Assembly: GCF_000717475.1 (NCBI RefSeq)
Contig: NZ_JPIK01000023.1
Coordinates: forward strand, 27,457-91,456
Direction: 5' to 3'
Origin: Desulfonatronum thiodismutans
GTDB taxonomy: Bacteria; Desulfobacterota; Desulfovibrionia; Desulfovibrionales; Desulfonatronaceae
DNA: 64,000 nt
The stretch's first letter is position 1, and every line of letters starts with the position of its first letter. The notes under the pieces are model-generated. The model made no database searches and was not told the origin of the DNA. It saw nothing but the letters and a program-made list of their open reading frames with translations. The position numbers and the translations under genes are program-made. Of this stretch, positions 44,217 to 55,880 are shown piece after piece.

Positions 44217-46181
44217 TCAACCATCCTCCGTTTCCACCCTCAACCCTTCATAAACCTTCCTGGCCTTGTCCGGCCCCAGGCCGGGCAGGGCCGTCAGCTC
44301 TTCCAGAGAGGCCCGGGCCATGGCCGCGATGTCCGGGTAGTGGTCCCAGAGCAACCGGGCGGTCTTTGGTCCCACCCCGGGGATGGCTTCCAGGCGGGTG
44401 TCCAGGGCCTTGCGCTTCCGGGCCTGGCGTTGCCGGGAGATCACGAACCGGTGCGCCGCATCCCGGATCTGCTGCAAAAAGAGCAGTTCCTTGCTTCCAG
44501 GTCGCAGCGGGAGCGGATTCTTGCGTCCCGGACGGAACACCTTGTCCTCAAGTTCGCCGCCCCGGCGACCGGCCTTGGCCATGGAAGCCAGGTTCCAGGC
44601 TTGGTCCAGCCCCGCCGCGGAACAGACCCTCCCCACCGCGGCGAGCTGCCCCAGGCCTCCGTCGATGAGCAGCAGGTCCGGCCACGGCGGCCCGGCCTCG
44701 ATCCGCCGCTCGGCCCAACGGGCCAGGGCCAGGTAGTCGTCATGGGTTCCTTCCAGCTCGGGCATGGCGTGGATGCGGTAGGCGTCCGTGCGCGGTCGCC
44801 CGTCCTCGAAGACCACCATGCCCACCCGAACGCCCTGCCCGCTCAGATGGGAAACGTCCACGGCCTCGATGCGCCGAACCGGGCCCGCCAGGCGCAGGGC
44901 GTCGGCCAGAAGCGCGGCCAAGTCCGGCTCCCGACGCTTCATGGCTTCCAGCGCATTGGCCTCGGCCATTTCCACCAGCCGCCGCTGGGCCTCGCCCCGG
45001 GCCGCGGTCAACCGCACCAGCGCACCGCGACGTTCGGTCAGCACCTGGACAATGGAGTCGTTCCCCACGGTTTCCGCCAACCGCGCTGGCAGGATGATCC
45101 GCTCCGGAATGAACCGCTCCGGACCGTAGAACTGGACCAGAAAGCTTTCCAGCAACGCGCCGCCGCCCTCCTCGTCCTCCAGGCCGTAGTCCGCTTCCCC
45201 TTCCGGTCCGGCCACGGCCTCGTGGCGACCGGCTTTCGAGTCTTCATCCAGCCCGGACGACGCCCCTGCATCGCCGACGGATTCTTCCACCGCGGGCCAG
45301 AAAAAACTCTTGCTGTCCAGAAGGCACCCCTGGCGAATGAACAGAATGCTCAGCCCCACGCCCCGCGCATCGCGAACCAGGCCGATCACGTCCCGGTCCA
45401 ACTCGTCGGAAAGGACGACCGCCTGGCGCTCCAGAGTCTGCTGAACGCCTTTGAGCAGGTCGCGGAGCTCCGCGGCCTTTTCGTACTCCAATCGTTCGGA
45501 GTGCTCCTGCATGCGCTTCTTGAGAATTACTCCCAGTTCCTTGGATCGACCGCCCAGAAACATCCGCACCCGGCGGACCATGTCCGCGTAGTTCTCCCTG
45601 GATACATCCAGAACGCAGGGTCCGAGACACTGGCCCATGTGATGGTAGAGGCAGGGCCGAACCCGGTTGCGGAACATCGTGTCCTTGCAGCGGCGCAGCT
45701 TGAACAGGCGATGCACGGCCTTCAACGTCTGGCGGGCGGCCTGGGAGGAAATGAACGGGCCGTAGTACAGGGCCCCGTCCTTGAGCACCCTGCGCGTCAG
45801 GGTCAGGCGCGGATACTCGGTCTGGGCGTCCAGCTTGAACAGCACGTACTGCTTGTCGTCGCGCAGGCAGATGTTGTACCGTGGACGATGCTTTTTGATC
45901 AGGCTGGACTCCAGAAGCAGGGCTTCCTTTTCCGTGGTAGTGCGCAGCGTGTCCACCGCCGCCGATTTGGCGACCATGGCCCGGGTTTTGAGCGGAAGTT
46001 GCGCCGCGGGCCGAAAGTACGACGCCAACCGGCGACGCAGGTTCTTGGCCTTGCCGACATATAAAATCCGCCCTTTGGCGTCTTTGAACAGGTAAACCCC
46101 TGGACCTTCGGGGTGGTCCCGTGAGATGGAAAGCGACCGCGGTTCCTCGCGATGGGGATTCAAAGCAATTGGTTCAGCCAT
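44217..46181 (-). CDS. uvrC: UvrC, excinuclease ABC subunit C
   Basis: 654 aa. N-terminal GIY-YIG nuclease (GPGVYLFKDAKGRILYVGKA), Cys-rich turn (CKDTMFRNRVRPCLYHHMGQ), UVR motif about 210-245 (HSERLEYEKAAELRDLLKG), an acidic, Glu/Gly-rich insert around 305-345, the RNase H-like nuclease part (RRIEAVDVSHLSGQGVRVGM, LLLIDGGLGQLAAV) and C-terminal helix-hairpin-helices (LEAIPGVGPKTARLLWDHY). It makes both cuts in nucleotide excision repair. The stop lies 17 nt from the UPF0173 gene, convergent. Confidence 0.96.
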   Translation of the reverse strand: MAEPIALNPHREEPRSLSISRDHPEGPGVYLFKDAKGRILYVGKAKNLRRRLASYFRPAAQLPLKTRAMVAKSAAVDTLRTTTEKEALLLESSLIKKHRPRYNICLRDDKQYVLFKLDAQTEYPRLTLTRRVLKDGALYYGPFISSQAARQTLKAVHRLFKLRRCKDTMFRNRVRPCLYHHMGQCLGPCVLDVSRENYADMVRRVRMFLGGRSKELGVILKKRMQEHSERLEYEKAAELRDLLKGVQQTLERQAVVLSDELDRDVIGLVRDARGVGLSILFIRQGCLLDSKSFFWPAVEESVGDAGASSGLDEDSKAGRHEAVAGPEGEADYGLEDEEGGGALLESFLVQFYGPERFIPERIILPARLAETVGNDSIVQVLTERRGALVRLTAARGEAQRRLVEMAEANALEAMKRREPDLAALLADALRLAGPVRRIEAVDVSHLSGQGVRVGMVVFEDGRPRTDAYRIHAMPELEGTHDDYLALARWAERRIEAGPPWPDLLLIDGGLGQLAAVGRVCSAAGLDQAWNLASMAKAGRRGGELEDKVFRPGRKNPLPLRPGSKELLFLQQIRDAAHRFVISRQRQARKRKALDTRLEAIPGVGPKTARLLWDHYPDIAAMARASLEELTALPGLGPDKARKVYEGLRVETEDG

Positions 46182-46524
46182 GGCGTGTGAATGAATAATT
46201 GGGCGGGTTGTTCGGAGAGGACGCGAAGCGGATCAGTCTAGCGCCTCCGGCGTCCGGGCTCAACCGGTCGCCGTTGTCGGAACAGGACATATTTGTTCTC
46301 TGTAGAATTACAATAATTCCATAGTGGTAGATTGTAGGGTGTTCAAGTGTCCCCCAGGGGAGGGGCAACACCCATCGAAATCGCTATCGAAATCGAAATC
46401 GGAAAGTTGCTAAAAATCGATTTCGATCACGATTTCGATTTCGATATCGATCCAGAGATCCCGCAGTTCGAGAACAAAATGCCGTGGCTGTCGGAAACCA
46501 GGTAAATCATGGTGAGGAGCGATC
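46182..46524. other. Divergent intergenic region uvrC / thiM
   Basis: 343 bp. It holds an inverted repeat GGGTGTT/AACACCC (46338-46373) enclosing C-rich and G-rich runs, then the ATCGAA-type repeat (own entry). I looked for a TPP riboswitch before thiM and did not find its conserved cores. Confidence 0.5.
46374..46451. repeat. Imperfect inverted repeat built of ATCGAA/TTCGAT hexamers
   Basis: Left arm 46374-46402 is a run of ATCGAAATCG-type units; right arm 46416-46451 is the mirror run CGATTTCGAT. They pair over most of their length around a loop of about 13 nt (GAAAGTTGCTAAA-like). The unit is both a tandem and an inverted repeat, so a long hairpin or cruciform is possible. No coding potential. 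Confidence 0.75.
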
Positions 46525-47340
46525 ATGCGAGATACAGAAAAACAATGGCCGGAAATCGCGGCAGAGCAGCTTCGGACCATGCGCCGGGCCGGGCCGCTGG
46601 TTCACAACATCACCAACTACGTGGTCATGGGCGTGACGGCCAACGTGCTGCTGGCCCAGGGTGCCTACCCGGTGATGGCCCATGCTCCGGAGGAGGTGGA
46701 GGAGATGACGTCCCTGGCCAACGCTTTGGCCCTGAACATCGGCACCTTGAGCGGCCCCTGGGTGGAGGCCATGATCCTGGCCGGGAAGAAGGCCAATGAG
46801 TTGAACAAGCCGGTGGTCCTGGACCCGGTGGGGGCCGGGGCGACCCGCTTTCGGACCGAAACCGTATGCCGGATTCTGGATGCCGTGACCATTTCCGTGC
46901 TGCGCGGCAACCCGTCCGAAATCCTGGCCGTTTCCGGGGCCCAGGGAGGCGCTCGGGGCGTGGACGCCGTGCATGGCGTGGAGGAGATCGCCGAAACGGC
47001 CCGGGACCTGGCCGCCAAACTGAACTGCGTGGTGGCTGTTTCCGGGGAACGCGATCTGGTCACGGATGGGCAATGCACCATCCGCCTGTCCGGAGGCTCT
47101 CCCCTGATGACCAAGATCACCGGCATGGGCTGCGCCCTGAGTTCCACCGTGGCCGCGTTCGTCGGCGCGGGAGGCGAGACCCTGGCCGGAACCGTGGGCG
47201 CCATGGCCCTCTACAATGTGGCCGGAGAGCTGGCGGCCCAAAAATCCACCGGACCGGGCAGCTTTGAACCGGCTTTCCTGGACATTCTGGCCCTGGTCGG
47301 GGATGATCAAATGCTCCGGGCGGAGATCGACCAGGAGTGA
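46525..47340 (+). CDS. thiM: Hydroxyethylthiazole kinase ThiM
   Basis: 271 aa. It phosphorylates the thiazole alcohol recovered from thiamine. Family motifs are clear: PLVHNITNYVVMGVTANVLL at the N-terminus, PVVLDPVGAGATRFRTE, ILRGNPSEI-like VLRGNPSEILAVSG, and KITGMGCALSSTVAAFVGAG with the catalytic Cys. No thiD or thiE lies nearby. GAGGAGCGATC precedes the ATG. Confidence 0.95.
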   Translation: MRDTEKQWPEIAAEQLRTMRRAGPLVHNITNYVVMGVTANVLLAQGAYPVMAHAPEEVEEMTSLANALALNIGTLSGPWVEAMILAGKKANELNKPVVLDPVGAGATRFRTETVCRILDAVTISVLRGNPSEILAVSGAQGGARGVDAVHGVEEIAETARDLAAKLNCVVAVSGERDLVTDGQCTIRLSGGSPLMTKITGMGCALSSTVAAFVGAGGETLAGTVGAMALYNVAGELAAQKSTGPGSFEPAFLDILALVGDDQMLRAEIDQE

Positions 47341-47347
47341 ATGGTGA

Positions 47348-47830
47348 ATGAAGGGCAATCCAATGAAGACGGACCAACTATCTCACCGGGCTAAATGCCG
47401 GACATCCTGCCAAGCGCATCACCAAGACGCTTTACGGCCGACTTCTTTCCAGGTCGATCCAGTCGAAGCCGCTCGGACCATTGGCCGACGATTCCGGGAA
47501 GCCTCGGCGCGCAACGCGCACCTGGAACGCCGAGCCCGCGAGGATGCCCGACGTCTCGTTCAGATGATCATTCAAGAGTTCCAGCCCAAGCGGATTTATC
47601 AATGGGGCTCCCTGACCAGACAGGGCGCATTCCGTGAGTTTTCAGACATAGACTTGGCGGTGGAAGGCGTGACGGAACCGGAGATTTTTTTCAAAATGTT
47701 GGGCAGGTGCATGGAACTAACCGATTTTCCCGTCGACCTGGTCCAATTGGAGTGCATAGAGCCGCTCCACGCCGATGAAATTCGCACCCATGGCCGCCTG
47801 CTCTGGGAGACTCCGTCATGCCCGTCATAA
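47348..47830 (+). CDS. MNT-type nucleotidyltransferase (antitoxin-like)
   Basis: 160 aa. The C-terminal half has the minimal nucleotidyltransferase motif: YQWGSLTRQGAFREFSDIDL and a third acidic residue in FPVDLVQLE. Such proteins pair with HEPN partners; in characterised MntA/HepT pairs the MNT protein AMPylates the toxin. The first 55 residues are an unassigned, basic extension. ATG 47363, with AAGGG 7 nt upstream, is a good alternative start. It overlaps the HEPN gene by 13 nt. Confidence 0.8.
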   Translation: MKGNPMKTDQLSHRAKCRTSCQAHHQDALRPTSFQVDPVEAARTIGRRFREASARNAHLERRAREDARRLVQMIIQEFQPKRIYQWGSLTRQGAFREFSDIDLAVEGVTEPEIFFKMLGRCMELTDFPVDLVQLECIEPLHADEIRTHGRLLWETPSCPS

Positions 47831-48335
47831 AAGATATGGAAGCGCTTCGGACGCTTCTTGGGTACATCGGAAAAACCATGAATCTACTGCATGGGCAGGA
47901 GCAAGCCTATCTTGCTTTTCTGGAACAGGATGCGCCAAGGCTTGTTCAGCAACGCTCCTTGGCCATGCTCCACGCCAGCTTCCTGGCGGACTACTATACC
48001 TGCGCCGAAACCTGCTTCTGGCGCATTGCCCAATTTTTCGAGAACAGCCTGGACGGCCAGCGCTGGCACAAGGATCTCCTGGACCGGATGCGGATTGCGA
48101 TTCCCGGCATGCGAGAGGCCGTGATTCAAGACGAGGTCCATGATGCTCTCCAGGAATTGATGCGATTTCGCCATTTTCGGCGTTATTACTTTGAGATGAA
48201 CTATGACATGGCTAAAATCGAGTATCTACGTGAGAAGCTGCACTTTCTGCATCGGGAACTTCCGTTGGACCTGTTGCGATTCCAGACCTTTCTCCAGAAC
48301 CTGCTGCATCAAATGACAAGCGAGGAGGAGCCGCC

Positions 48336-50658
<2,323 letters not shown>

Positions 50659-50666
<8 letters not shown>

Positions 50667-51735
50667 CCAGTCCACCTTCTCCCGCCCCCTGCTGGACTGG
50701 TTTTCGGGCCACGCCCGGGACCTGCCCTGGCGAAGGACGTATGATCCCTACCAGGTCTGGATTTCCGAGGTCATGCTCCAGCAGACCCAGATGGATCGGG
50801 TGGTGGGCTATTTTCAGCGCTGGATGGCCGGGTTCCCGGATGTCCGCGTTCTGGCCGGGGCTCAGGAGGACAAGGTCCTGACGGCCTGGGAGGGGCTTGG
50901 GTACTATACCCGGGCCCGAAATCTGCTCCGGGCGGCCCGGCACGTAATGGACAACCTCTCCGGAATCCTGCCCCGGGACCATGCCGACTGGCTGGCCCTG
51001 CCCGGAGTGGGGCCGTACACCGCGGCCGCGGTCTGCGCCATTGCCTTCAACCAGCCCCATGCCGTGGTGGACGCCAACGTGAGCCGGGTCCTGGCCCGGG
51101 TATTCGACCTGGACGTCCCGGTCCGGCAACGGGCCACGGCCACGTTCATCGCCGAGCAGACCCTGGCCCTGACGCCGCCGGGACAAGCCCGACACTTCAG
51201 CCAGGCCCTTATGGAACTGGGCGCCCTGATCTGCCTTCCCCGCCGCCCCCGCTGCTCTTCCTGCCCCCTGCACGACGTTTGCGAGGCCCGCCGCCTGGAC
51301 ATCGTCCTGGAACGCCCAGTCCCGGCCAAAGCCGTAACCTATATCCCCATCGACGTAGCCACCGGCGTGCTCATGGCCCAGGGGCTGATCTACATCCAGA
51401 AGCGACCGGCCACCGGAGTCTGGGCAGGGTTGTGGGAGTTCCCCGGCGGGACCATCGAAGGCGCGGAAACCCCGGAGCAGACTCTGATCCGCGAATACAT
51501 GGAAGAAACCGGCTTCGTGGTGAACGACCCGCGCAAGCTCGCCGTGATCCGCCACGGCTACACCAAATACCGCGTGGCCCTGCACTGCTACCGCTGCCGT
51601 CTGGAAGACGACCACCCCAAGCCCCCGCCCATCCTCACCGCGGCCCAGGAATACCGCTGGGTCCGCCCTGATGAACTCAACCTCTTCGCCTTCCCCGCCG
51701 GCCACCGCAAACTCATCGACCAGACCTTCTCATGA
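50659..51735 (+). CDS. mutY: MutY, A/G-specific adenine glycosylase with intact Nudix box
   Basis: 358 aa from GTG 50659, which puts the catalytic Glu at position 37 (WISEVMLQQTQMD), as in E. coli MutY. HhH motif LPGVGPYTAAAV, catalytic Asp in VVDANVSRV, 4Fe-4S ligands C-x6-C-x2-C-x5-C (CLPRRPRCSSCPLHDVC). It removes A opposite 8-oxo-G. The C-terminal domain keeps the full Nudix signature (GTIEGAETPEQTLIREYMEE, then TGF), normally decayed in MutY, so it might also hydrolyse oxidised nucleotides. The GTG overlaps the rnr stop by 8 nt. A longer GTG start at 50548 would read inside the rnr tail. Confidence 0.9.
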
Positions 51736-51825
51736 CACCCTGGCCATCCTGGAGAGGGAATGAAAAACGCATCCAAAAACACTTGCCAAGGTCTGAAGTT
51801 TTGGATAGAAGCTCAATCTTTCGAC

Positions 51826-51901
51826 GCCGAGGTAGCTCAGTCGGTAGAGCAGGGGACTGAAAATCCCCGTGTCGGCAGTTCAATTCTGTCCCTCGGCACC
51901 A
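51826..51901 (+). tRNA. tRNA-Phe (anticodon GAA)
   Basis: 76 nt with encoded CCA. Acceptor GCCGAGG/CCTCGGC, D arm GCTC/GAGC, anticodon stem GGGGA/TCCCC with loop CTGAAAA, T arm ending in TTCAATT. Anticodon GAA reads UUC/UUU. Confidence 0.96.
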
Positions 51902-51910
51902 AAAAAATCA

Positions 51911-51943
51911 AAGGGTTACAGCAAATGCTGTAACCCTTTTTTT
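51911..51943 (+). terminator. Rho-independent terminator of tRNA-Phe
   Basis: AAGGGTTACAGCA, loop AA, TGCTGTAACCCTT forms a perfect stem of about 13 bp and is followed by seven T. It lies 9 nt after the tRNA. Confidence 0.92.
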
Positions 51944-52308
51944 GTTGCTCCCGAGTTTCTTTCCCACTCTTTTCCCACCTTTTCTGGTTGCAGGAATGGC
52001 AAGAGCCATTTCCACCCTCTTTCCCACCATCGAGGGACACTGCTACGTCTATCCCTGCTTTTCTCCCATCCTTGCTGAGTTGGGCGTGAAAAATCGACAG
52101 GAACCACAATCCATATGTATATCGCCGGTCTTGGCCTGCGGATGGCTGAGGGTATCAGTGATCTCCCATATCGATGCGTTGCGTTCTGGGCTGAACATGA
52201 GTTAGCCCTCGCGATGCGAGGCGGGCGATATTTTGAGAAGGTGGTCGCTAAGCCTGGCCTTGGGAATGGGACAACACCGGATACCTGACGAAAACGGATG
52301 GAAATATT
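51944..52308. other. Non-coding stretch after tRNA-Phe
   Basis: 365 bp. Repeated TTTCCCAC-type words occur at 51959-52027. The minus-strand frame that covers the tRNA (ending in the familiar RIELPTRGFSV string) is an antisense artefact of the tRNA. tRNA-Phe is a common integration site, and the following region looks acquired, but I could not find an integrase or a second copy of the tRNA 3' end in the window. Confidence 0.4.
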
Positions 52309-53463
52309 ATGATAGAATCGTTCCTCTCCTTTGAGTTTACGACAGCGGCCCGTATCTTTTTCCGGGAAGGCGCGTGCCGGGAGTTGCCGTCTTTGGCCGC
52401 GGCCATGGGCTCTCGGGCATTGGTTGTAACTGGGAGTAATCCTCAAAGAGCAATGGAATATTGCCATCCCCGCCAGGACATTGACTGGCATTTCTACCCG
52501 ATTCAAGGCGGTGAACCTACGGTCGATGCTGTACTGTCCGGGGTAGAAGCAGGCCGATCGCATGATTGCGATCTTGTCATCGGCTTTGGAGGGGGCGGAG
52601 CCGTTGATGCGGGAAAGGCCATTGCCGCACTGCTGGCAAACCAAGGTGATATTTTTGACTATCTCGAAGTGATCGGCAAGGCTCAACCGCTGTTGCGGCC
52701 CCCACTCCCGAATATCGCCGTCCCGACAACAGCCGGAACAGGGGCTGAAGTGACCAGAAACGCGGTGATCAAGTCCTCAACGCATCAGGTTAAGGTCAGC
52801 CTGCGCAGTCCTTTGATGCTTCCGAAACTTGCTCTTGTTGATCCCGCCTTGACGATTTCCATGCCTCCGGAAGTGACCGCATCCACGGGCCTGGACGCTC
52901 TGACGCAGTTGATCGAAGCCTATACCACCCGCAATGCCAATCCCATTACCGACGCGCTGTGCGAAACCGGCATCAGAGCAGCGGCAAGTTCGCTGCTTCG
53001 GGCATGGTCAAACGGAACGGATCGCGAAGCCCGCGAAAAGATGTCATTGGCCAGCCTGTTGTCCGGCTTGGTCATCGCGAATGCCGGTTTAGGCGCTGTG
53101 CATGGCTTCGCTGCCCCCATCGGCGGCCTGTTTGAGGCTCCCCATGGAATTGTCTGTGCGGCGCTGCTGCCAGCCGTATTTGAGGCGAACATCAAAGCCA
53201 CCGGAGATGGCCCAGCATCCAGACGCTTTGCGCACATCGGGGCATTATTGACGGGAACGCCGAACGCTGACGCGTGGCAAGCATTGCAATGGATTCGCCA
53301 AACCTGCGAAACGCTTCAAGTGCCTACCTTGGGCAAGCTGGGAATATCTTCCAGGAACATTCCCCTGATCGTTGAGAAGGCCCGCAAGGCAAGCAGTATG
53401 AAGGGCAACCCCGTCGCTTTGGATGATAAGACATTGGCGGAGATTTTGAGAAGGTCCATTTGA
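52309..53463 (+). CDS. Iron-containing alcohol dehydrogenase
   Basis: 384 aa, Fe-ADH/group III family, NAD(P)-linked alcohol/aldehyde interconversion. Dinucleotide region IGFGGGGAVDAGKAIAALL, then IAVPTTAGTGAEVTRNAVI; metal site from DALTQLIEAY, GAVHGFAAPIGGLFEAPHG (His residues). The usual metal His and Asp are in place. It lies 73 nt before a DsrE-like gene in the same direction. The true substrate is unknown. Confidence 0.93.
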   Translation: MIESFLSFEFTTAARIFFREGACRELPSLAAAMGSRALVVTGSNPQRAMEYCHPRQDIDWHFYPIQGGEPTVDAVLSGVEAGRSHDCDLVIGFGGGGAVDAGKAIAALLANQGDIFDYLEVIGKAQPLLRPPLPNIAVPTTAGTGAEVTRNAVIKSSTHQVKVSLRSPLMLPKLALVDPALTISMPPEVTASTGLDALTQLIEAYTTRNANPITDALCETGIRAAASSLLRAWSNGTDREAREKMSLASLLSGLVIANAGLGAVHGFAAPIGGLFEAPHGIVCAALLPAVFEANIKATGDGPASRRFAHIGALLTGTPNADAWQALQWIRQTCETLQVPTLGKLGISSRNIPLIVEKARKASSMKGNPVALDDKTLAEILRRSI

Positions 53464-53536
53464 CCGGTATCTCAATTATCTCACGGCCTGTTTTGTTTGG
53501 TGAGTTCCGGATTTAACCTATAATGAGGAGAATAAC

Positions 53537-53884
53537 ATGAAGAAAATTGCCCTGTTCGTTTTCAACGGAGATCCGATGTGTTTCATCCATGTCCTGTTGA
53601 ATGCCTTGGATATGCAGGCCAAGGGGTATGCGCCGAAGGTGGTCATCGAGGGAGCCGCGGTTAAGCTGATTCCCGAGTTGGTAAAAACTGACAATCCCTT
53701 GAACGGTTTGTGGCAAAAGAACCTGGCTGCCGGTCTCAGTGAAGGGGTTTGCAAAGCCTGCTCCACCAAGCTGGGAACCCTGGAAGCTGCCAAAGAGCAA
53801 GGCCTGGCTCTCCTGGATGACATGTCCGGTCATCCCAGCATGGCCGGTTACCGAGATCAGGGCTTTGAAATCATCACCTTTTGA
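53537..53884 (+). CDS. DsrE-like sulfur-relay fold protein
   Basis: 115 aa, single DsrE/DsrF-like domain: MKKIALFVFNGDPMCFIHVLLNALDM at the start (two parts here, IALFVFNGDPMCFIH and LLNALDM), and GVCKACSTKLGTLE with a Cys pair in the middle. Cys14 or the CKAC pair could carry persulfide. Likely role in sulfur transfer or electron signalling. GAGGAGAATAAC precedes the ATG. Confidence 0.75.
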   Translation: MKKIALFVFNGDPMCFIHVLLNALDMQAKGYAPKVVIEGAAVKLIPELVKTDNPLNGLWQKNLAAGLSEGVCKACSTKLGTLEAAKEQGLALLDDMSGHPSMAGYRDQGFEIITF

Positions 53885-53896
53885 GCGATACTGACC

Positions 53897-54760
53897 TCAC
53901 CGGCCCCGGTAAAAAGCCAGGCTTCGAGCATGGGGCCGGAAACCTTCCAGCAATGCCTGCTGATCTTCCCGGCTCATGGGGACAAACGAATGCGCAGCCA
54001 GGGCCAATTCTTCCACTTCAGCCGGAGTTGAGCAACCGACGATAACCACGTCCACGGGCTGGGACAGGGCGTAGCGTAGATATATTGGGGCTGTCAGGTT
54101 CTGTTCCGGAACCAGGTAGTGACCGCCGCCCAGCACTTTCATGGCAATCACGGCCATGCCTTTGCTTTTGGCTGCTGGAAGCGTCTTGGTCAGAAACCCG
54201 CCCAATATGCCTTCCACCGGGTTCACCGGAAGCAGAACGCTATCCAGTGGCCATTCCTCAACGCACTTGGTCAACACTTCCGGATCGTGATGCCCGGTTA
54301 CGCCGATATGCCGCACCAGCCCTGATTCCTTGGCTTCGATAAATGCTTGCAGCGCACCGCCTGGGCCACTGATCTCCGCGAAATCCCCCATGGTCCGGAC
54401 ATCATGAATCTGCCACAAGTCCAGATGGTCCGTACCCAGCTTGGACAGAGTCTCGCGCAAGTCCCGCATGGCACCGTCATAATCGCGGCTGGCTGACTTG
54501 GAGGTCTGGAAGATGGAGTTTCTATCGAAGTACCCGCTTTTCCAGACAGATCCAAGATAGTTTTCGCTACCGGAATACGCCGGTGCCGTGTCGTAGTAGC
54601 CGATTCCAAGATCCAAGGCTTTTTCAATGACACTGCGGGCCTCTTCTTCGCGACCATGGGTTCTGAGCACCCCTTCACCGCCCAGGCCGACCCGAGTCAC
54701 CGAAACGCCGATTGAACCAAAAGGAACCTGGGGGATGGTTATTGTCTCGGAAATCGTCAT
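53897..54760 (-). CDS. Aldo/keto reductase
   Basis: 287 aa. AKR family TIM barrel: LDLGIGYYDTAPAYSGSENY (catalytic Asp/Tyr), LGTDHLDLWQIHDVRTM (the usual His is present), VRHIGVTGHHDPEV, and QPVDVVIVGCSTPAEVEELA near the NADPH site. It reduces aldehydes or ketones with NAD(P)H. ATG 54760 has AAGGAGG upstream; an extension to 54829 has none. Convergent with the DsrE-like gene. Confidence 0.9.
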   Translation of the reverse strand: MTISETITIPQVPFGSIGVSVTRVGLGGEGVLRTHGREEEARSVIEKALDLGIGYYDTAPAYSGSENYLGSVWKSGYFDRNSIFQTSKSASRDYDGAMRDLRETLSKLGTDHLDLWQIHDVRTMGDFAEISGPGGALQAFIEAKESGLVRHIGVTGHHDPEVLTKCVEEWPLDSVLLPVNPVEGILGGFLTKTLPAAKSKGMAVIAMKVLGGGHYLVPEQNLTAPIYLRYALSQPVDVVIVGCSTPAEVEELALAAHSFVPMSREDQQALLEGFRPHARSLAFYRGR

Positions 54761-54782
54761 GACCTTGCCTCCTTGCTGGTTG

Positions 54783-55265
54783 TTATTCCATTGCCTTACG
54801 CTGGACAGCCTTCTCCAAACTTCCCTCAACTATCCGTTCCTTTGACCACGCAGAGGAAAGCCTGACATAGGCCGGAGTACAGACCTCAATATCCATATCG
54901 TATTTCTCGATCACCCCAAGCTGGCCCGTCAACGTCGAACCGGTGAAGACTGACAGGATGATCTTGGGGAACGTGGCCAGTTGCCGACACTTCTCGTACA
55001 GTTCCCGGCGCTGGGTGTCATCGAAGCTGTCGTAGAGTTCCAGGCGATGCGATCCAAAGATGCTCTCCACCAACCTTTCCGCGTCCGCTTCGTCCTTCAA
55101 TATCTGCATTGCTTCATGGGGCATGAGATTGAGCATCTCCGCATATTTTTCCTTTGACACCCCTGCCTTCTTCCATGGCTTGATCGTGTCGTACTTCTTG
55201 CGAGTGATGCCGAGGATGGCCCAGAGCTTTTTACGGGATAGCTGGTCTTTGAGCGTAACCATCAT
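54783..55265 (-). CDS. Hypothetical protein
   Basis: 160 aa from ATG 55265 (a TTG at 55340 would give 185). Charged, helical N-terminal half (LKDQLSRKKLWAILGITRKK, KKAGVSKEKYAEMLNLMPHE), then a mixed region ending in SKERIVEGSLEKAVQRK. I recognise no family. It lies 22 nt upstream of the aldo/keto reductase gene, same strand, so it may be a regulator or a partner. No clear ribosome site. Confidence 0.45.
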   Translation of the reverse strand: MMVTLKDQLSRKKLWAILGITRKKYDTIKPWKKAGVSKEKYAEMLNLMPHEAMQILKDEADAERLVESIFGSHRLELYDSFDDTQRRELYEKCRQLATFPKIILSVFTGSTLTGQLGVIEKYDMDIEVCTPAYVRLSSAWSKERIVEGSLEKAVQRKAME

Positions 55266-55435
55266 GAAAGCATGGACTATAATGGTGTTGGGGAGGGCAA
55301 AGCCCGTCGCGCGTGATTCAAGAATGAATACAAACTGCAAGTCAACGGGAAAAGCTTACAGATCGAGTTCGTGCCTGCCGTAGTTTTGTTGCCAGCTATT
55401 ATTTGGTTAGGTCATAATTGAGGCTACTTGTTGAC

Positions 55436-55780
55436 TTATCGTGACTGTCCCATAAGGATTTCTATCTGTGTGTTTCTCCCAATATTGATGACGATATTGG
55501 CATATTGTATTGTGGAAAATCCTTCCAATCTAGCTACCAGAGAGTAGACCCCCGCAGGGAGATCCAAGAATCTGAAATGGCCTTGGTCATTCGTAATCTG
55601 AACCTGAGGAGCGCCTTGGCCCTGAAGTGTTATCATTACACCCGGAAGTGGCAATGGATCTTCCTCGAAAAGCACCGTGCCATAAAGATTCCCAGCTTGA
55701 AGCTGCGCAAAAGGGGTCACAGGCAGAAATGCCATGACCAATAAGACGATCGAGACGAGTGTGATGCGATAACATATCAT
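55436..55780 (-). CDS. Secreted carboxypeptidase-regulatory-like domain protein
   Basis: 114 aa. Signal peptide (LVSIVLLVMAFLPVTPFAQ), then a single CarboxypepD_reg-type beta domain: GNLYGTVLFEEDPLPLPGVM, ITNDQGHFRFLDLPAGVYSL, VARLEGFSTIQY. Such domains are usually fused to TonB receptors or peptidases; here it stands alone, so it is either a small secreted protein or a remnant. ATG 55780 has AGGAGCC upstream. Confidence 0.75.
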   Translation of the reverse strand: MICYRITLVSIVLLVMAFLPVTPFAQLQAGNLYGTVLFEEDPLPLPGVMITLQGQGAPQVQITNDQGHFRFLDLPAGVYSLVARLEGFSTIQYANIVINIGRNTQIEILMGQSR

Positions 55781-55880
55781 TTTCCGGCTCCTAATATTGA
55801 AAGAAAGCCCAGTTTCGGGGGTGGGATTGAAGTTACTAAATAACTCGAAGGTCCAAATCACCGAATAAGCAAATCACCCA

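Noticed and set aside
46182..46524. TPP riboswitch before thiM
   Set aside because: The conserved CUGAGA and ACCUGAUCUGG-type cores are not present; only unrelated repeats are seen.
51837..52109. Minus-strand frame over tRNA-Phe ending in RIELPTRGFSV
   Set aside because: Well-known translation artefact of antisense tRNA sequence; no ribosome site or family.
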